Source of the DNA: Allium sativum
Lineage: Eukaryota > Streptophyta > Magnoliopsida > Asparagales > Amaryllidaceae
Assembly: GCA_030737875.1 (NCBI GenBank)
Contig: CM060918.1
Location: forward strand, 883,914,403-883,978,402
Reading direction: 5' to 3'
DNA: 64,000 nucleotides
Position 1 is the first letter of the stretch; each line of letters opens with the position of its first letter. Shown here piece after piece: positions 46,122-58,808 of this stretch. The translations under genes and the position numbers were made by a program. Below the pieces are notes generated by a model. That model was not told the DNA's origin. It was given only the letters and a program-made list of their open reading frames with translations, and did no database searches.

Positions 46122-49100
46122 TGTAACACCCCAGATTTTTGAATAATCGAATTAATTAAAATAAAGAATAATTAATCTCAGACGTGAGAATTAAGGGAAT
46201 GGGGTTGCGCCATTGTGTTCGTCTCGGAATTATGGTTGAAATAGAGTCTGAGTTTGCGGGAAACGGGTACCGGATGAATGAGTTATAGACGAACGAAGTT
46301 TGGTGGTAAAAAGGAAAAAAAATTGCACTGGCGCACTTGGGAAGTGCGCCAGTACAAATTTGCACTGGTGCACCTGCCAAGTGCGCCCAGGCCGAGAGAA
46401 AACCTGCACAGCTTTCTGGTTCAGTCCGATCTATGTTGTGACTCATTGCTGAGTCCTTTCTCACTCCTTGCTGAGTCATTAGGGCTGAGGTGTCACCCTA
46501 TCCCGACTGAATGGTTTTGATTAACCCTAAGATCATCCGACGGCCTAAATTAATTCAAAACGATATAAAAAGACCCATAGACTCAAACCCTATATCAGAA
46601 TTAAAACTAAAACTATGGCCGTCATGTTGTCGTCTTGAACCCTAGAGTAGCCACCACAAATTAAAGAGGAAGAACAACAAATCGAATCATTTCTATTCAA
46701 CCCTAACAACGAATTTTCTTCAAAGGAGAGCTAATACAACTCCAGGAATCAGAATTCAGAACTCAAGACCGCTTTTGAGTAGTGAGTTCGATAGTTTTAA
46801 CAAAATAATTAGTAAATTAATTGGATTGAGTTATGATGCGGATAATTTGGATATGATATGAATTATTGACTGCATGTTGTAATTATGTTGTAGAATTGTG
46901 TTGTAATTTCTATGATATTATGTTATGATGCTATCATTTATGATGTAAAGTTATGATGCTATCACCCATGTTATAGTCCTATGATTGGCTTATGTCTAGT
47001 TGAATCATCATGTTTCATATGCTAGTTTGGTTATGTTGATTCATATGATAAATCGTATGTATACAAGTTTATATTTTGATTTAAACATGAATCACATACA
47101 AGTTGGGTAAAATTATAGGTGACCTTACATGGTTATGACATCTAGTTTATGTGAAAATTTGATTAAAAGTTAGGCTATGACATGTGTGGGTTATATGCTA
47201 AATTCTACATGATACTTTACATATTAGATGTAAGTTTACACCATTGTTATGATGCATAAATCACATATGCAAGTTTGTATAAATATATGAGTTTGGGATG
47301 TGAATCATGTTATGCAAGTTTAGGTTTATTGCCTATGCAAGTTTACACCTTTAGATGTAGATCTATGACATACATGATTTATGCAAGTTTGTGACCATTA
47401 TCTCAACAAGTTCACACCTTTAGATTTGGATTTATGACATATGTTGTTTATGCAAGTTGTAACTTTGGCCTATGCAAGTTTTAGATGTAGAACATCATTC
47501 ACACATGCAAGTTCACCCCTATGTTTAGATTTACGTTTTAATTATGTGTATATTATGATGTTTTCTCTTTATTCCATGAGTTAGACTATTCGAGTCTAAC
47601 GTATATTTTACGTTAAACGAACAAACGTACAACGTGGGGTAAAGAGGATAATATTAAAAGATTTAATTGGCATAAATGCCTTAAAAGGCATAAAGTAAAA
47701 TTGTGGTGAAAATTGGTTTGATTTTACGTACCATAAATGGATGGACATAATTGAGTCAATTATGGACATCATTAAATTTGGAATTGATTGATAATTTGAG
47801 TAGGTAAAGTAATTCAAATTGGGGGAATGATTAATTAGGTGTAATTAATCGTCTAAGACACGAGGTTAGGCTCGTTTGTGGTGTAAGACTGCCCGGACCC
47901 GCCCGGCAAATCCAGCTGCCACAAATGCTAGTCTAATGTGAGAGGTCTTAGGCATAAATTAAATACGTAACAGTTGTAAAGACACGAGGTTAGGCTCGTT
48001 TGTGGTGTAAGACTGCCCGGACCCGCCCGGCAAATCCAGCTGCGACAAATGCCAGTCTAATGTGAGAGGTCTTTATGAGGTTACGGTCTTAATGATAAGA
48101 AACACTTAACCAGATAAACATGTAGTGGGACATGAGGGGGTTAAGTGGGTGTCTTGGGTGGCATGTGGAATCTAGTGGGTGCCTTGGTTGGCATTTGGAA
48201 ATACGATTAGAAACAATTAACCCAAATTGAAACATGTAAGTGAAGATGAATAAGAAGTGGGTTAAGTGGGATGTACTAGAGGGGACCAAGCTTAGGTGGA
48301 TAGCTTGTGTCAAGTAATGGGGGTCCATTTCAACTAGTAACCCATACATATCTTTGTGGACTCGACCCAAGTCGAGGACGGAACACGCATACTGGGCTTG
48401 ACTGTAAGAGGACAAACCGAGTTAGCAGTGGCAACGCAAGTCCAACGGGTTCATATGCATGTGTGGACCCGGGCTTGTAGGTAAGACGTTGTTGCATCGT
48501 GTAGGTATAAGTCGTGCATCATTGGTGGTATCGGGTTGCCACTTTGGGGAGTGATACACCCCACTGTGGGGCCAGCACGGGTATCTACGAGTTAGGGAGC
48601 CGATCGCTTGGGGGTAGTGGATACACCTAGTGGAGATAGGAGCAGGCGACACCTATGAAGGCAGCTAGGGGTGCACGAAACTACCAATATCATTATTAAG
48701 TTTTGTAGGAGTGATCAACCTTAGGGTGACTAGTGGTGGTGCAGTATACTAGTGGTGGTGCAGTATAGCAATTATCCTATAGTGTTGGGGTGATTTAGTA
48801 ATTATCTTAGTGGGTTAGGTGCGCATTAACGATATCGTTGTTCATCTTGTTTCCTTATTTACTCTACCAAACTCAGTGGTTCATGGTCATTTCCCTATTT
48901 TCCAACTTATGCCTTGGCCTAGTTAATTTGTTAATTATATTTTTAAAGTTATCGCACTCGCCAGACTTTATGTCTGACCCCCTTTGTTTCCTCCTCTTTT
49001 CTTCCTTCTCCCCGCCCAGGTGCTCAGGTTGGAACTAGCACCAGTGGAGCTTGATTTTGGACTGCTTTTAGAAGATTGCTTAGACCGCTGAAGTAAAGTT

Positions 49101-49377
49101 CAGCCTCTCTTTCATTTATGGCTATTTTGTATTGGGGATTATGTCTTTCAATTTATGTACTTTTGGTAGTCAAGATGGATATTATGTACTTGACTCTGGT
49201 TTTGATGATGTAATCAAACATATGTGTTTTCCGCCGCAATGAAATAAAGTTTTAAATTCTCAAGTATTGTTTATATCTGTCTTGTTGTTAATTTTCTGTT
49301 CTATACTTACTTAAAACGCTCCATAGAAGTTAATGCATTCCCTTTGTGAGTGACATTAATGGACGTGGGGTGTTACA
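46122..49377 (+). repeat. Element B 3' LTR
   Basis: 3256 bp, TGTAACACCCC start and GGGGTGTTACA end, followed by TSD AAACC. Confidence 0.95.
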
Positions 49378-49382
49378 AAACC

Positions 49383-52300
49383 CATAGAAGAAAAATAAGA
49401 AGTCTTTAATCTGGATCGACGACCGTGGCTCAACAACCCCAAATACCGGATATTGGCGACTACAACAAAAAGATGAGGCGACGATGACTCCATATCCAAA
49501 TAGATCGATAGCGACTCCATCTCTGAAGATCCGAATAGATGGGAGAAGCGAAACTCAAAACTGCCCAACTAGGGCGCAAAACTATCATAAGTTGTTGAAA
49601 AGGTACTGTTTAATTTCGTAATTTTCAGTTTGTTATAGTCTAATTCCCAGTTGCTTGTATTTCTTCTAATTTGTAACATGTATTTTGTACTTTAAATATG
49701 TTCTAATTCCAACTAGGATTTGATTCCTATGCTCTAATTTTGGCGAGGATGATTGTATATTAAGGATTTAACAATTGAAAGGTCGAAGTCTAAATTGGCA
49801 TGTTTGAACTGTTATTTGATTTGTAAATTTGAATATGGAAAAGAGCCTTTTCAAGCTTGAACATGGTTTGGGTTTGTATTTACTTCATTAAACTTTGATT
49901 AACATCTGTTGATTGATGATTATAATTTATTTTGATGGATACTTTGTGTTTGGTTTTAATGGAAATTTGAACAAGTAAAGATCAGGAAGAAACACTCGTA
50001 CAAAGTTCTTATAAGTTATCAGTTATTAACATATGATTCAGAATGAAATTTTTCTATAGTTATAACTATAGATACTACCAGCAGAAGTTAACATTTTCTT
50101 GCTGAAACTATTTGTCCTTGATTTGGGGCAACTAGAAGAAAAAAATACAAGTCAACAACAGTGAACTCATTCTTATGATTATAACAACAGCTGCATTGTG
50201 TCCTTTTTATATGTTTATAGCTATACTGTTTGTCAATTTTTTTTTAACTATTTTACCAATTGGGTTAGATTACAGTACATTCAATTCTAATATCATAAAA
50301 GCAAAAATTTGCATCTAAATGGTATGAAAGAGAAGATTGAACATCATGATAACATGCAATTGTAGGCACCATCTTTTTTTCATTACACTGAGATAAAAAT
50401 GAATTGTTTGATCTTTTCGACATTTTATATGATTCCATAAAATTGCTTTTGATAATGTTGATTTGTTTAAGCCATAAATTCACAATATATATTCAGGTTT
50501 TGTGTCTAAGATGGTGCATGCTTCTTGTATTATCTTTGTTCCAGCATGTTAAAAAGAATGGTTTGTTTCATTTATTGATTGACTAAGATAAAATGGATAT
50601 GAAACTATTATATTAGTAATTTTGCATGTAAAATGGCTATAAAATGTTCATAAACAATCGATATTAATTCTGCTATTTAACATATTTGTATCTTGAAGTT
50701 GCATCATGTTGTTGTTATCTGCTATTTAACATCTATATGAACATGCAAAAAAATAGTTTCATTAATATGAACACTGTTGTATTGTAGGCTGCAGGTTACC
50801 CATTTTTCATCTTGAATGATTTTCATCTTAAATTGCAGGATGTAGGTTTCTCATTTTTCCGTTCTTTGGGAAATAAACAGTGTTACCTGAATATTACTTT
50901 GTTGAATGAAAATTAATCCGTGCTCAGGATAAAACAAAGTGGAGACAAAATAGCGGTAAATGTACATTAATATGCATATTATTCGAAATTGCACTGTAAT
51001 GAATAATACTTGCGCTGATCATGCAGAAACTTCTAGATGTTTTGGAATTAACTGGGCTACATCTATGTGGAGTTTTCCTTGTGGTTCCACTTCGGGCTTT
51101 GCTGACAAGATCATCTTAATGTATGGTGTAGTCGATCCAAGTTGGCTTCGTTCTTCAAAATGTAATTTATCTTCTGTTTTTATCTTATTTCATGCTAGCT
51201 TTTATTCATTTTATCATTTTGAATAGCAGTAGTGTATGTTTGGAAGTTCCAAGCACGCATTAGTATACTAGTTTATATTCCTTGTAATTTTAGCTAAAGT
51301 TACAGTGTTGAAATTACTAGTGATTCTACCCATATTGATGAAAAAGTCAAAGCCGTTGTTAATCCAGCTTTTAACGATGTAGAGGTTTCTTCGCTATATT
51401 AAAGAAGTGGAGTTCGGCGAGTCACTCTAAAAGAATAAAACTTGTGTTTAACATAGCCAAGTGCGCTCTCTATTTCTAGTGAAATAAGCGGCATTTGTTG
51501 TTTCAAGTTACGATCACCAGAAACTTGTAGGCATCGTCAAACGCATGCACACTCAACCTCTCGCACGCTCGAACAACAACTAATTTGATGTGCTTTGCAC
51601 AACAACTAAGTTGCTATGTCGAGGCACAGCAACTAAGTTGCTTCAGCAAATAAGTTGCTGTTTTGAATGCAGTTTTGAGTTTGCGCCATGGTGTACATGA
51701 GTTCCCTATGCATACATAAATTGATTTAACATGATATAATATAATAAGTATTTGATCAGTTTTATATGTATTCAGCTGAGTTTTTAAATACATTTTAGAT
51801 AAAAGATTCACAATGGTTTTTGAAAGGTGAACTTAGTTCCAGTCTACATCTGCATATATTTGGACTTTCAATAGAAGCCTATTATGTAATTAATTCTTCA
51901 TATAATTGTAGAAATAAAAGTTCATATATAATGTCAGTTACAAATACAAATATTTTTACTTAAATACAGCTGCAAACTGTGGATATGGTGGTGTCTAAAC
52001 TGTGTCTAAACTGAAGTAGGAAGACTATGGAACCAAAGGCCGTAAGGTTACAACAATGCAAGACTTAAATGTTGTATAATAAGTTTTGAATGGTGTATAA
52101 TAATATATTCTCTCTACATTTGGTAACTTTTTTTTTTTTTTTTTTTTTTTTTTGCAGTCACACCGTGCTAGTAAATATATGTAGACTCAAGATCAACAGG
52201 CCGTTGGATCTACCATCGCGTGGCACAAAGAATACGTTTCCTTGGTCTAGTGTTGGTACTTATGAAACTAGTTATGTAATTTATGTTAGAATTATGTCGA

Positions 52301-52514
52301 AGTAACTTATCTAACCTTTTGGAATGTAAACTTATCTAGTCTTTTGGAGTATAAACTTATCGAACTTTTTAAAATGTGTTGGAATTATATGATTCTTGCT
52401 TCAGTCTTTTAGTATGTGTTATTATGTGATTTTGATTGTTGCATTACAGTATTTATTGCATGTTAAAATATTCATTATTATTATGGATGTATATCGCAAC
52501 AGTTATATTTAAAT
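49383..52514. other. CACTA internal region, right
   Basis: About 3.1 kb of CACTA interior without recognisable transposase. A run of 26 T (52128-52153) followed by GCAG could be a 3' splice site. The 88-codon frame at 50960-51226 matches nothing known. Confidence 0.5.
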
Positions 52515-52795
52515 TTGCTATTACAACGGGCAAAAACCGTTGTAATATACTGTATTAAAACGGGCAAAGGCCGCTTGTAATTTATTAGCTATTACAACGG
52601 GTTAATAACCATTGTCATAGAGTCATTGCACGTGATAGAGAAAGTTATTACAACGGTCATTTACAACAGTCATTACCCATTGTCAAATAGTCAGGAACTA
52701 TTACGACGACGCATATTAAGACGGGCATATGCCCGTTGTGAAATGCATATTACAACGGTTTTTGCCCGTTGTAAAAGGACTGTTTTGTTATAGTG

Positions 52796-53063
52796 TGTGG
52801 TTCGGCTATTCCCCCTCCCGATTCGCTGCTTTGAACTTTTTTTGAATATATATATATATATATATTTCTCTCATATGCATACAAACTTCAAGGTTTAATA
52901 ACTTCTTCATAAGTTCTCCGTTTTATGCAAACCAAATGTCCATCTTGACCCAAAATTTTGAGACGAACATAATAGCGCAACCCATTTCACTTAATTCTTC
53001 TTCTAAAAATTAAGTATAATTTAATTTGTGAATTTTAATGTTATAAAATTACGGGATGTTACA
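52796..53063 (-). repeat. Element A 5' LTR, remaining part
   Basis: Continues the LTR interrupted at 36419 (GGTTCGGCTATTCCC... to ATGTTACA); corresponds to 28237-28503 of the 3' LTR. TSD CAGGC follows. Confidence 0.95.
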
Positions 53064-54060
53064 CAGGCACTGAGAAAATCGTCAACAAACATGAAGCGGT
53101 TTAGTCGAAATCACATCATCAACATAAACAGGACCGAAACTCCTATTATACGACCTCTTTTGGGGCCCGAAAACAGCAATTACAGAGCAAAGCTCTGTAA
53201 CTGTTGTAGCCCTCTGAATTAGCTTCAGGTTGAGCTTTTGTTTGGTCAAAACGGACTTACGGTTTGAAAGTTATGCCCGTTTCCGTAAACACACGTAGAA
53301 CTTGGATTTCGAGAATTAGTGACATTTCTGTTCAGGTCGCCCCCTTTGGCTCGGGGGACCCCCTTGGGCTCGCCCTTCCTCGGCTCGTGGAGCCTCTTCA
53401 ACTCGTGACGCACCCCCGTCCCTTGAAACCAACTCTGGCTCGTGGAACTCAGGTGGACCACGACCCTCATCCACGACCCGACCGTGGACACAAGCTTCAT
53501 CACTTCAGCTCGAGACCAGACCTCGGTTCGTGAAGGCTTCATCACGACCCGACCCTCATTACCATGAACCGATCACCGAACCTGCTAATACACGCATAGA
53601 TCTTGACCTATTCTCAAGGCTATTCCAACTCCTACTATCCCGGATCGTGTGCCACGTGCCCTGTCACGAACCGGCCATCCCAGAGGCTCTCCTACAGCTA
53701 TAAATACACCTCTACATGGAATTTTAAAGGGATTTTCAAGACTTTTGGCTCTTTTTCATTTGGGCTTCTACCATTGTTCCTAGCAAAGCATTGCTGAACA
53801 TAGAAGCCCCATTCTTCATTAAAACTTAAGCGTTTAGTAAGGATTGCATAAGATAATTAAGCATTGTATTACAAGTTCTCACGAGTTGTGGGAATCATTC
53901 TTGTAATTTCTACATATATAAAAGCATATAAGTGGACGTAGGTTAGATAGATCAGCCGAACCACTATAAAAACATCGTGTGTTCCCTCTTATTTACTTTT
54001 TTCTGCATTTTGTGATATGCGATCTGCATTTGGGTGTTAGGCCCAAATTTTGGTCTAACA
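53064..54060 (+). repeat. Element C LTR 2, right part
   Basis: Continues the LTR cut at 25422 (CACTGAGAAAATCG...) to TCTAACA at 54060; colinear with LTR 1. Confidence 0.94.
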
Positions 54061-54141
54061 TCTTGGCGCGCCAGGAAGGGGACACATGATACTACTTCAA
54101 TTTCTAGCTCTAAAGGAATCGATTTGCTTGGCTATTGGATC

Positions 54142-55650
54142 AATGGTTAAAAGAAAGTAGGATGGAACTTTCTCCCGTACTGAAGGTGCTGAGGCCGAAG
54201 GCACGAGAAACGAGGCAATCCAGGAAGCTTCCTCTCACGAAAACTCATCGGCATACTTGACTCGAGAAGAAATGGACGGCTTTCTCGTTGAATTGAGAAC
54301 CCAGATGGTAAGGCAAGATGATCTCCTCAGGGAACAACAGGAGATGATTGAAGGATTCTTCGCCTGGATGGATGGGAGGCCGAGCAATGTTCAAGTCATT
54401 GGAAATGAAGCCATAGAAGCGGCTCGTGCATCACATGGACTCGGGGGCAACCCCCTCACTCTTGGAAATGGTCAGGATCGACCAACTTCAACTCTGGTTC
54501 AAATGGATGTCAAAATGCAAGCTCCCGCTCAACACCAGGATACGGCTCGTGAGGGATATCAGCAACCGGCTCGTGATGGGGCTCCAGGTGATCCGCTTGC
54601 CCCCCCGGTCCACGAATCGGTCTCACGACCCGACCTTCATGACCCATATCCAGACACAACTCGTGATGGTGACCCACGACCCACTCGTGGTGCACCTCTT
54701 GGCTCACAAACCGGTCCCAGCAACTCACTCCCATCAGCTCACCGGAAGCTTCCTTCTCTCGCGCTCAACGCTGGGGCACAAGCTCTGATCTTGGCAACTT
54801 GCAATAGCTTTTCGAAGGAAATCGGCTAGCATATCTGATTGAATGCCTTTCGAGAGGTCGTACTTATCAGAATGATGTGGATGATGTCAACCACACTCCT
54901 TTCACTCAGGAAATCAGGAATTCCCGTAATACCCCGAATTTCAAACTTCCACAATTGGAGCACTACAACGGCAGAGCAGATCCTACGGTGAACCTGATGC
55001 GCTACAAACGGCATATGGAAGTTCAATCGGTGTCGGAAAACAGCATGACTAAATGTTTTCCCCTCTTTCTGACAAATATAACCGCTATGTGGATTCGGCA
55101 GCTAGAAACTGAATCGATCAACAGCTGGAACATGTTGGTCGCTCGCTTCATTGAACAATTTCGGGTCCACATCGCACGACCAAAGAATGTCATGTCCCTC
55201 ACCACAATCAAGCAGAGGCCCAAAGAAACTCTTCGTTCATTCCTGGAAAGATTCAACGTTGCAGCAGCATCAGTTGACCAACCAAAACTTTCCATGGTAT
55301 TGATGGCAGCAGTATCCGGCGTTCTAGATAACTCGGAGTTTAAAAAATCCTTGTACAGGGATCTACCATGAAATCTTGGCGAATTCTACCTTGAGGCAAA
55401 TAGATTTCTGCGTGAAGAAGATGCAACTTCTGAGAAGTGCATTCTCGATGTCAACATGCTTAACGACGAGAACCGTCTGATTCTGGAAAAGGCAAAGGAA
55501 AAGCCAATGTCAAGAATGACCGCAACAATCAGCCTCGGAGAGGGCCAGAAAATGAAAGATACACTGAACTGAATGACACTCTTAGCAACATCTACTTGGA
55601 TACAGGAGGCGCCACCTCATATACAAGGCCTCCCAAGAGGGAGCCAACGC
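54142..55650 (+). pseudogene. Element C gag, copy 2
   Basis: Colinear with copy 1 but more decayed: a stop six codons into MVKRK, a frameshift near 54775, a stop at 55369-55371 (P|NLGEFYL), a frameshift near 55467 and a small deletion near 55660. Copy 2 keeps Arg where copy 1 has its main stop, and Cys where copy 1 has TGA before IFHDIDGHNTDD. Confidence 0.88.
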
Positions 55651-56167
55651 TAGCACAATAGACATTGCATATTTCATGACATAGACGGTCACAACACTGA
55701 TGACTGAAGACATTTGTGAGACCTTATTGAGGACCTGGTCAGACGAGGAGAGCAAGCCGAGTATGTCACTCAACCAACAACGCCTACACCTGCGCTACCA
55801 CCACATATTCCCAGTAAGGGAATGAACCTGGATCGAGCAATCTCGGGATTATCATTCGCTGATCCCACTCAGCGGATCTCTTCAGCTTATCGGACTTCGG
55901 TCCATACTTCATGTTTTTAGGCTTTAAGGCGACTTCTCGCCCTTCTTTGTTTTCTCTGCATGTAATAAGCACAGCAACATTGACCCACATGAACGAAACC
56001 AACCCGTAGTCTCTAGTCGTGTTCAGGGTTAGAATAACTGCAGCTTAGCTTTCATGAATCAATAAGGATCATTGATGAGCTCCGACTCCCAAGTAGATCA
56101 GTCCAGTATAAACAGACATGAGCTCCGGCTCCGAACTGGATCCGTATAGTATAAACAAACCGCATTA

Positions 56168-56310
56168 GCATTTCCTTGGTCGTCTTACCCTGGTAAGGCC
56201 GTCTTGGAACTTCATTAGCTTTTCTCAGTCGTCTTACTCTGGTAAGGCCGTCTTGGAATCCCATAGCACTTCCTTGGTCGTCTTACTCCAGTAAGGCCGT
56301 CTCGGAACCA
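56168..56310 (+). repeat. Short tandem repeats, element C copy 2
   Basis: Same TTCCTTGGTCGTCTTAC array as in copy 1, three units. Confidence 0.75.
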
Positions 56311-56416
56311 TTTTTGCATTGTTTGTCTTATCTTTTTGCAGGTACGGATTATGGATCTTACAGATTATCCAGAACACATCTTCCTTATCAGCAAGATATG
56401 TTATGGGGGGCAAACT

Positions 56417-57460
56417 TGTTGAAACACTTTTTGGTAAAAGCTGTCATACACGGAATTTCTGGATAGCATCGCACTCAGGTACTGAGAAACAAACATGAAG
56501 CGGTTTGGTCGAAATCACATCATCAACATAAGAAGGCCCGAAACTCCTATCAGACGACCTCTTTTAGGGCTTGAAAATATTACGTAGCTAAGCTCTCTAA
56601 TTCTTGTAGCCCTCTGAATAAGCTTCCGGTTGAGCTTTCATTTGGTCAAAACGGACTTACAGTTTGAAAGTTATGCCCATTTCCGTAAACACACGCAGAA
56701 CTTCGATTTCGAGAATTGGTGACATTTCTGTTCGGGTCGCCCCCTTTGGCTCGTGGGACCCCCTTGTGCTCGCCCCTCCTAGGCTCGTGGAGCCTCTTCA
56801 ACTCATGACGCACCGTTGTCTCGTGAAACCAACTCTGGCTCGTGGAGCTCAGGTGGACCACGACCCTCATCCACGACCCGACCGTGGACACAAGCTTCAT
56901 CACTTCAGCTCGAGACCAGACCTCGGTTCGTGAAGGCTTCGTCATGACCTGACCCCATGACCACAAACCGATCACCGAACCTGCTAATACACGCATAGAT
57001 CTTGACTTGTTCTCAAGGCTATTCCTGCTCCTACTATCCCGGATCGTGTGCCACATGCCTTGTCACGAACCGGTCATCCCAAAGGCTCTCCTACAGCTAT
57101 AAATACACCTCTACATGGAATTTTAAAGGGATTTTCAAGGACTTTTGGCTATTTTTCGTCTAAGCTTCCACCATTGTTCTTAGCAAAGCACTGATGAACA
57201 TAGAAGCCCCATTCTTCATTAAAACTTGAGCGTTTATTGAGGATTGCATAAGATAATTAAGCATTGTATTACAAGTTCTCACGAGTTGTGGGAATCATTC
57301 TTGTAATTTCTACATATATAAAAGCATATAAGTGGACGTAGGCTCAATAGATCAGCCGAACTACTATAAAAACATCATGTGTTCCCTCTTATTTACTTTT
57401 TTCTGCATTTTTGTGATATGCGATCTACATTTGGGCGTTAGGCCCGGATTTGGTCTAACA
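56417..57460 (+). repeat. Element C LTR 3
   Basis: 1044 bp, preceded by ATGGGGGGCAAACT; TATA box at 57098-57105; ends TCTAACA followed by TSD GATAT. Confidence 0.93.
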
Positions 57461-57465
57461 GATAT

Positions 57466-57765
57466 TAATGTATTTTAATCCTTAAAAGTAATACAAATTT
57501 AATTTAACCTATGATATAAATTAATTTATAATTTACTAACTTTAGAAGAGAAATTATATCGAGTATACATAATGCAAACAAGGGAGAATTGTATATGTTT
57601 TCATTCTTTAATATTGATTCCTTTTTAATAAGGTCATTTTGGTCTGAAATTTTATTTAAAATTTCGTGGTGTAAGTAAAGCAATTTACGGTGTTTGAATA
57701 GAATTTGCCTAAAAAGAATTGTTAAAAGAAACACCACTTTTGTTTTTCGATTTACTATAAAAGGC
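57466..57765. other. AT-rich intergenic sequence
   Basis: No gene, terminal repeat or RNA seen. Confidence 0.5.
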
Positions 57766-58806
57766 TAATTCTATTTATACACCAAAAATTGCTAAACATA
57801 CAACAAAAATTATAATAAACTACTATACATCATATATTAATTTACATACACCATTTCTTATACTAAATTATCCATGTTCTCATCATCTTATTTTTCCTCT
57901 TTCAAACTTAAAACACAATTACCTAAAGGACAAATTTTCCAATTGGGCTTGTTTTCGAAACAATTTCGCGTTTAGGGTTGATTTTCAAACTTATTACCAA
58001 ACATGGCTGGTTTATGCCTAGTCAGTCAACATCCACATCTGCAAATTTATAACCGCCTCGTCAGGGTGCAACTCATAGTTGCGCCCCATTTAAAAAGATA
58101 AACTGAATTGATTTACTGCGCAACTAAAGTTACGCCAGCAAGGAAATGGAAAAAATGGTTGTGCCAGAAACACAACTAGGAAAATTTGGTTACTGCGTAA
58201 GTTGCGCAAGTATAAAATGAATTTTTTTTGGACTTGTTGCATTATGCCAAGTCAAACTTGCTGGAAAAAAAATATCTGGACGCAACTATGAGTTGCGTCC
58301 AAGCGAGACAATTAGAGTTTTGCTGACTGTGCACAAACCAGTCATGTTTGGTAATAAGTTTGAAAATCAGCCCTAAACGCGAAATTATTTCGAAAAAAAG
58401 CCCGATTGGAAAATTTGTCCTTACCTAAAATTAGTAATTCTTTGCATTAAATTGAGTAAAATTTAACAAAATGAAATTTATTTCTTGTACTAATATTGTA
58501 GCTTCTATAAACTTTTTGAATAAAAAAATAATTTCTACAACATTACTCTAATTTTACAAAATAAATCAACACTTCTAATTAGACCATTATTTCTGGATGT
58601 TTTAATTGAAATTTAAGATTTGATGATTAAATAATTCATTAACATATTTAGTTTACATCATGTTTAATACTTTTAAGAATAATTTGACTATTTGTATGCA
58701 AAAAAAATTAAAAAAGCAGCTGTAAGAAAAAGGTAATTTAGTAATAGAATTTTATAGAAAAATAATGGTGTATGTTAAGTGATTTTCGACGTATAAATAG
58801 AATTTA
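57766..58806. mobile_element. Inverted-repeat element hosting a MULE MITE
   Basis: Ends pair imperfectly over about 36 bp: left TAATTCTATTTATACACC and right (reverse complement) TAAATTCTATTTATACGTCG. No coding capacity. Ends and TSD are approximate; a TA target is possible. Confidence 0.55.
57928..58420. mobile_element. MULE-type MITE (493 bp)
   Basis: Exact 9-bp TSD TTACCTAAA (57919-57927 and 58421-58429), the Mutator hallmark. Long terminal inverted repeats (85 bp or more) start GGACAAATTTTCCAAT. The interior has GCAACT..AGTTGC palindromes. Confidence 0.88.
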
Positions 58807-58808
58807 TC

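Larger units (their letters stand above)
37684..49377 (+). mobile_element. Element B: Tekay-like Ty3/Gypsy retrotransposon inside the CACTA
   Basis: Exact TSD AAACC (37679-37683 and 49378-49382). LTRs 37684-40963 and 46122-49377 (about 3.27 kb each) start TGTAACA and end GTGGGGTGTTACA; primer site follows the first and AAGGAGGGGAGAA precedes the second. It is related to element A (same gag-pol type, shared LTR blocks), but on the opposite strand. The youngest level of the nest by position, yet its LTRs differ at roughly 15 of the first 300 positions by eye. Confidence 0.96.
36420..52795. mobile_element. CACTA (En/Spm-like) DNA transposon, non-autonomous, inside the A 5' LTR
   Basis: Left end CACTACAACAAAA and right end (reverse complement) CACTATAACAAAA, flanked by 3-bp TSD TGC (36417-36419) and TGT (52796-52798), one mismatch. 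Sub-terminal regions (36430-36780 and 52515-52790) are packed with TATTACAACGG(G/T)-type repeats in both orientations, as CACTA transposase-binding regions usually are. The element's own sequence is 36420-37683 plus 49383-52795 (about 4.7 kb). No transposase (TNPA/TNPD) is recognisable, so it probably depended on a partner. Confidence 0.92.
25423..53063 (-). mobile_element. Element A: Tekay-like Ty3/Gypsy retrotransposon inside the C middle LTR
   Basis: Exact 5-bp TSD CAGGC (25418-25422 and 53064-53068). The 3' LTR is 25423-28503; the 5' LTR is 33645-36419 plus 52796-53063, split by the CACTA. The LTRs start TGTAACACCCC and end GGGGTGTTACA, and are about 3.05 kb. On the minus strand the initiator-Met primer site follows the 5' LTR and a purine-rich AAGGAAGGGACAA precedes the 3' LTR. 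Gag-PR-RT-RNaseH-IN order and a C-terminal chromodomain-like tail suggest the Tekay/Del lineage (inference). The first 220 bp of the LTRs differ at about 12 positions by eye. Confidence 0.96.
21946..57460 (+). mobile_element. Element C: tandem gag-only LTR retrotransposon (LTR-gag-LTR-gag-LTR) carrying the nest
   Basis: Three LTRs (21946-23003; 25359-25422 plus 53064-54060; 56417-57460), each starting TGTTGA and ending TCTAACA, bracket two internal regions (23004-25358 and 54061-56416). The outer flanks carry an exact TSD GATAT (21941-21945 and 57461-57465), so the whole array occupies one insertion site. Both internal regions start with TTGGCGCGCCAGG and encode only Gag; there is no protease, RT or integrase, so mobilisation would need helper enzymes (TR-GAG/LARD type). 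The Gag resembles the Tat/Ogre side of Gypsy elements. The middle LTR is split by element A. Confidence 0.93.
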
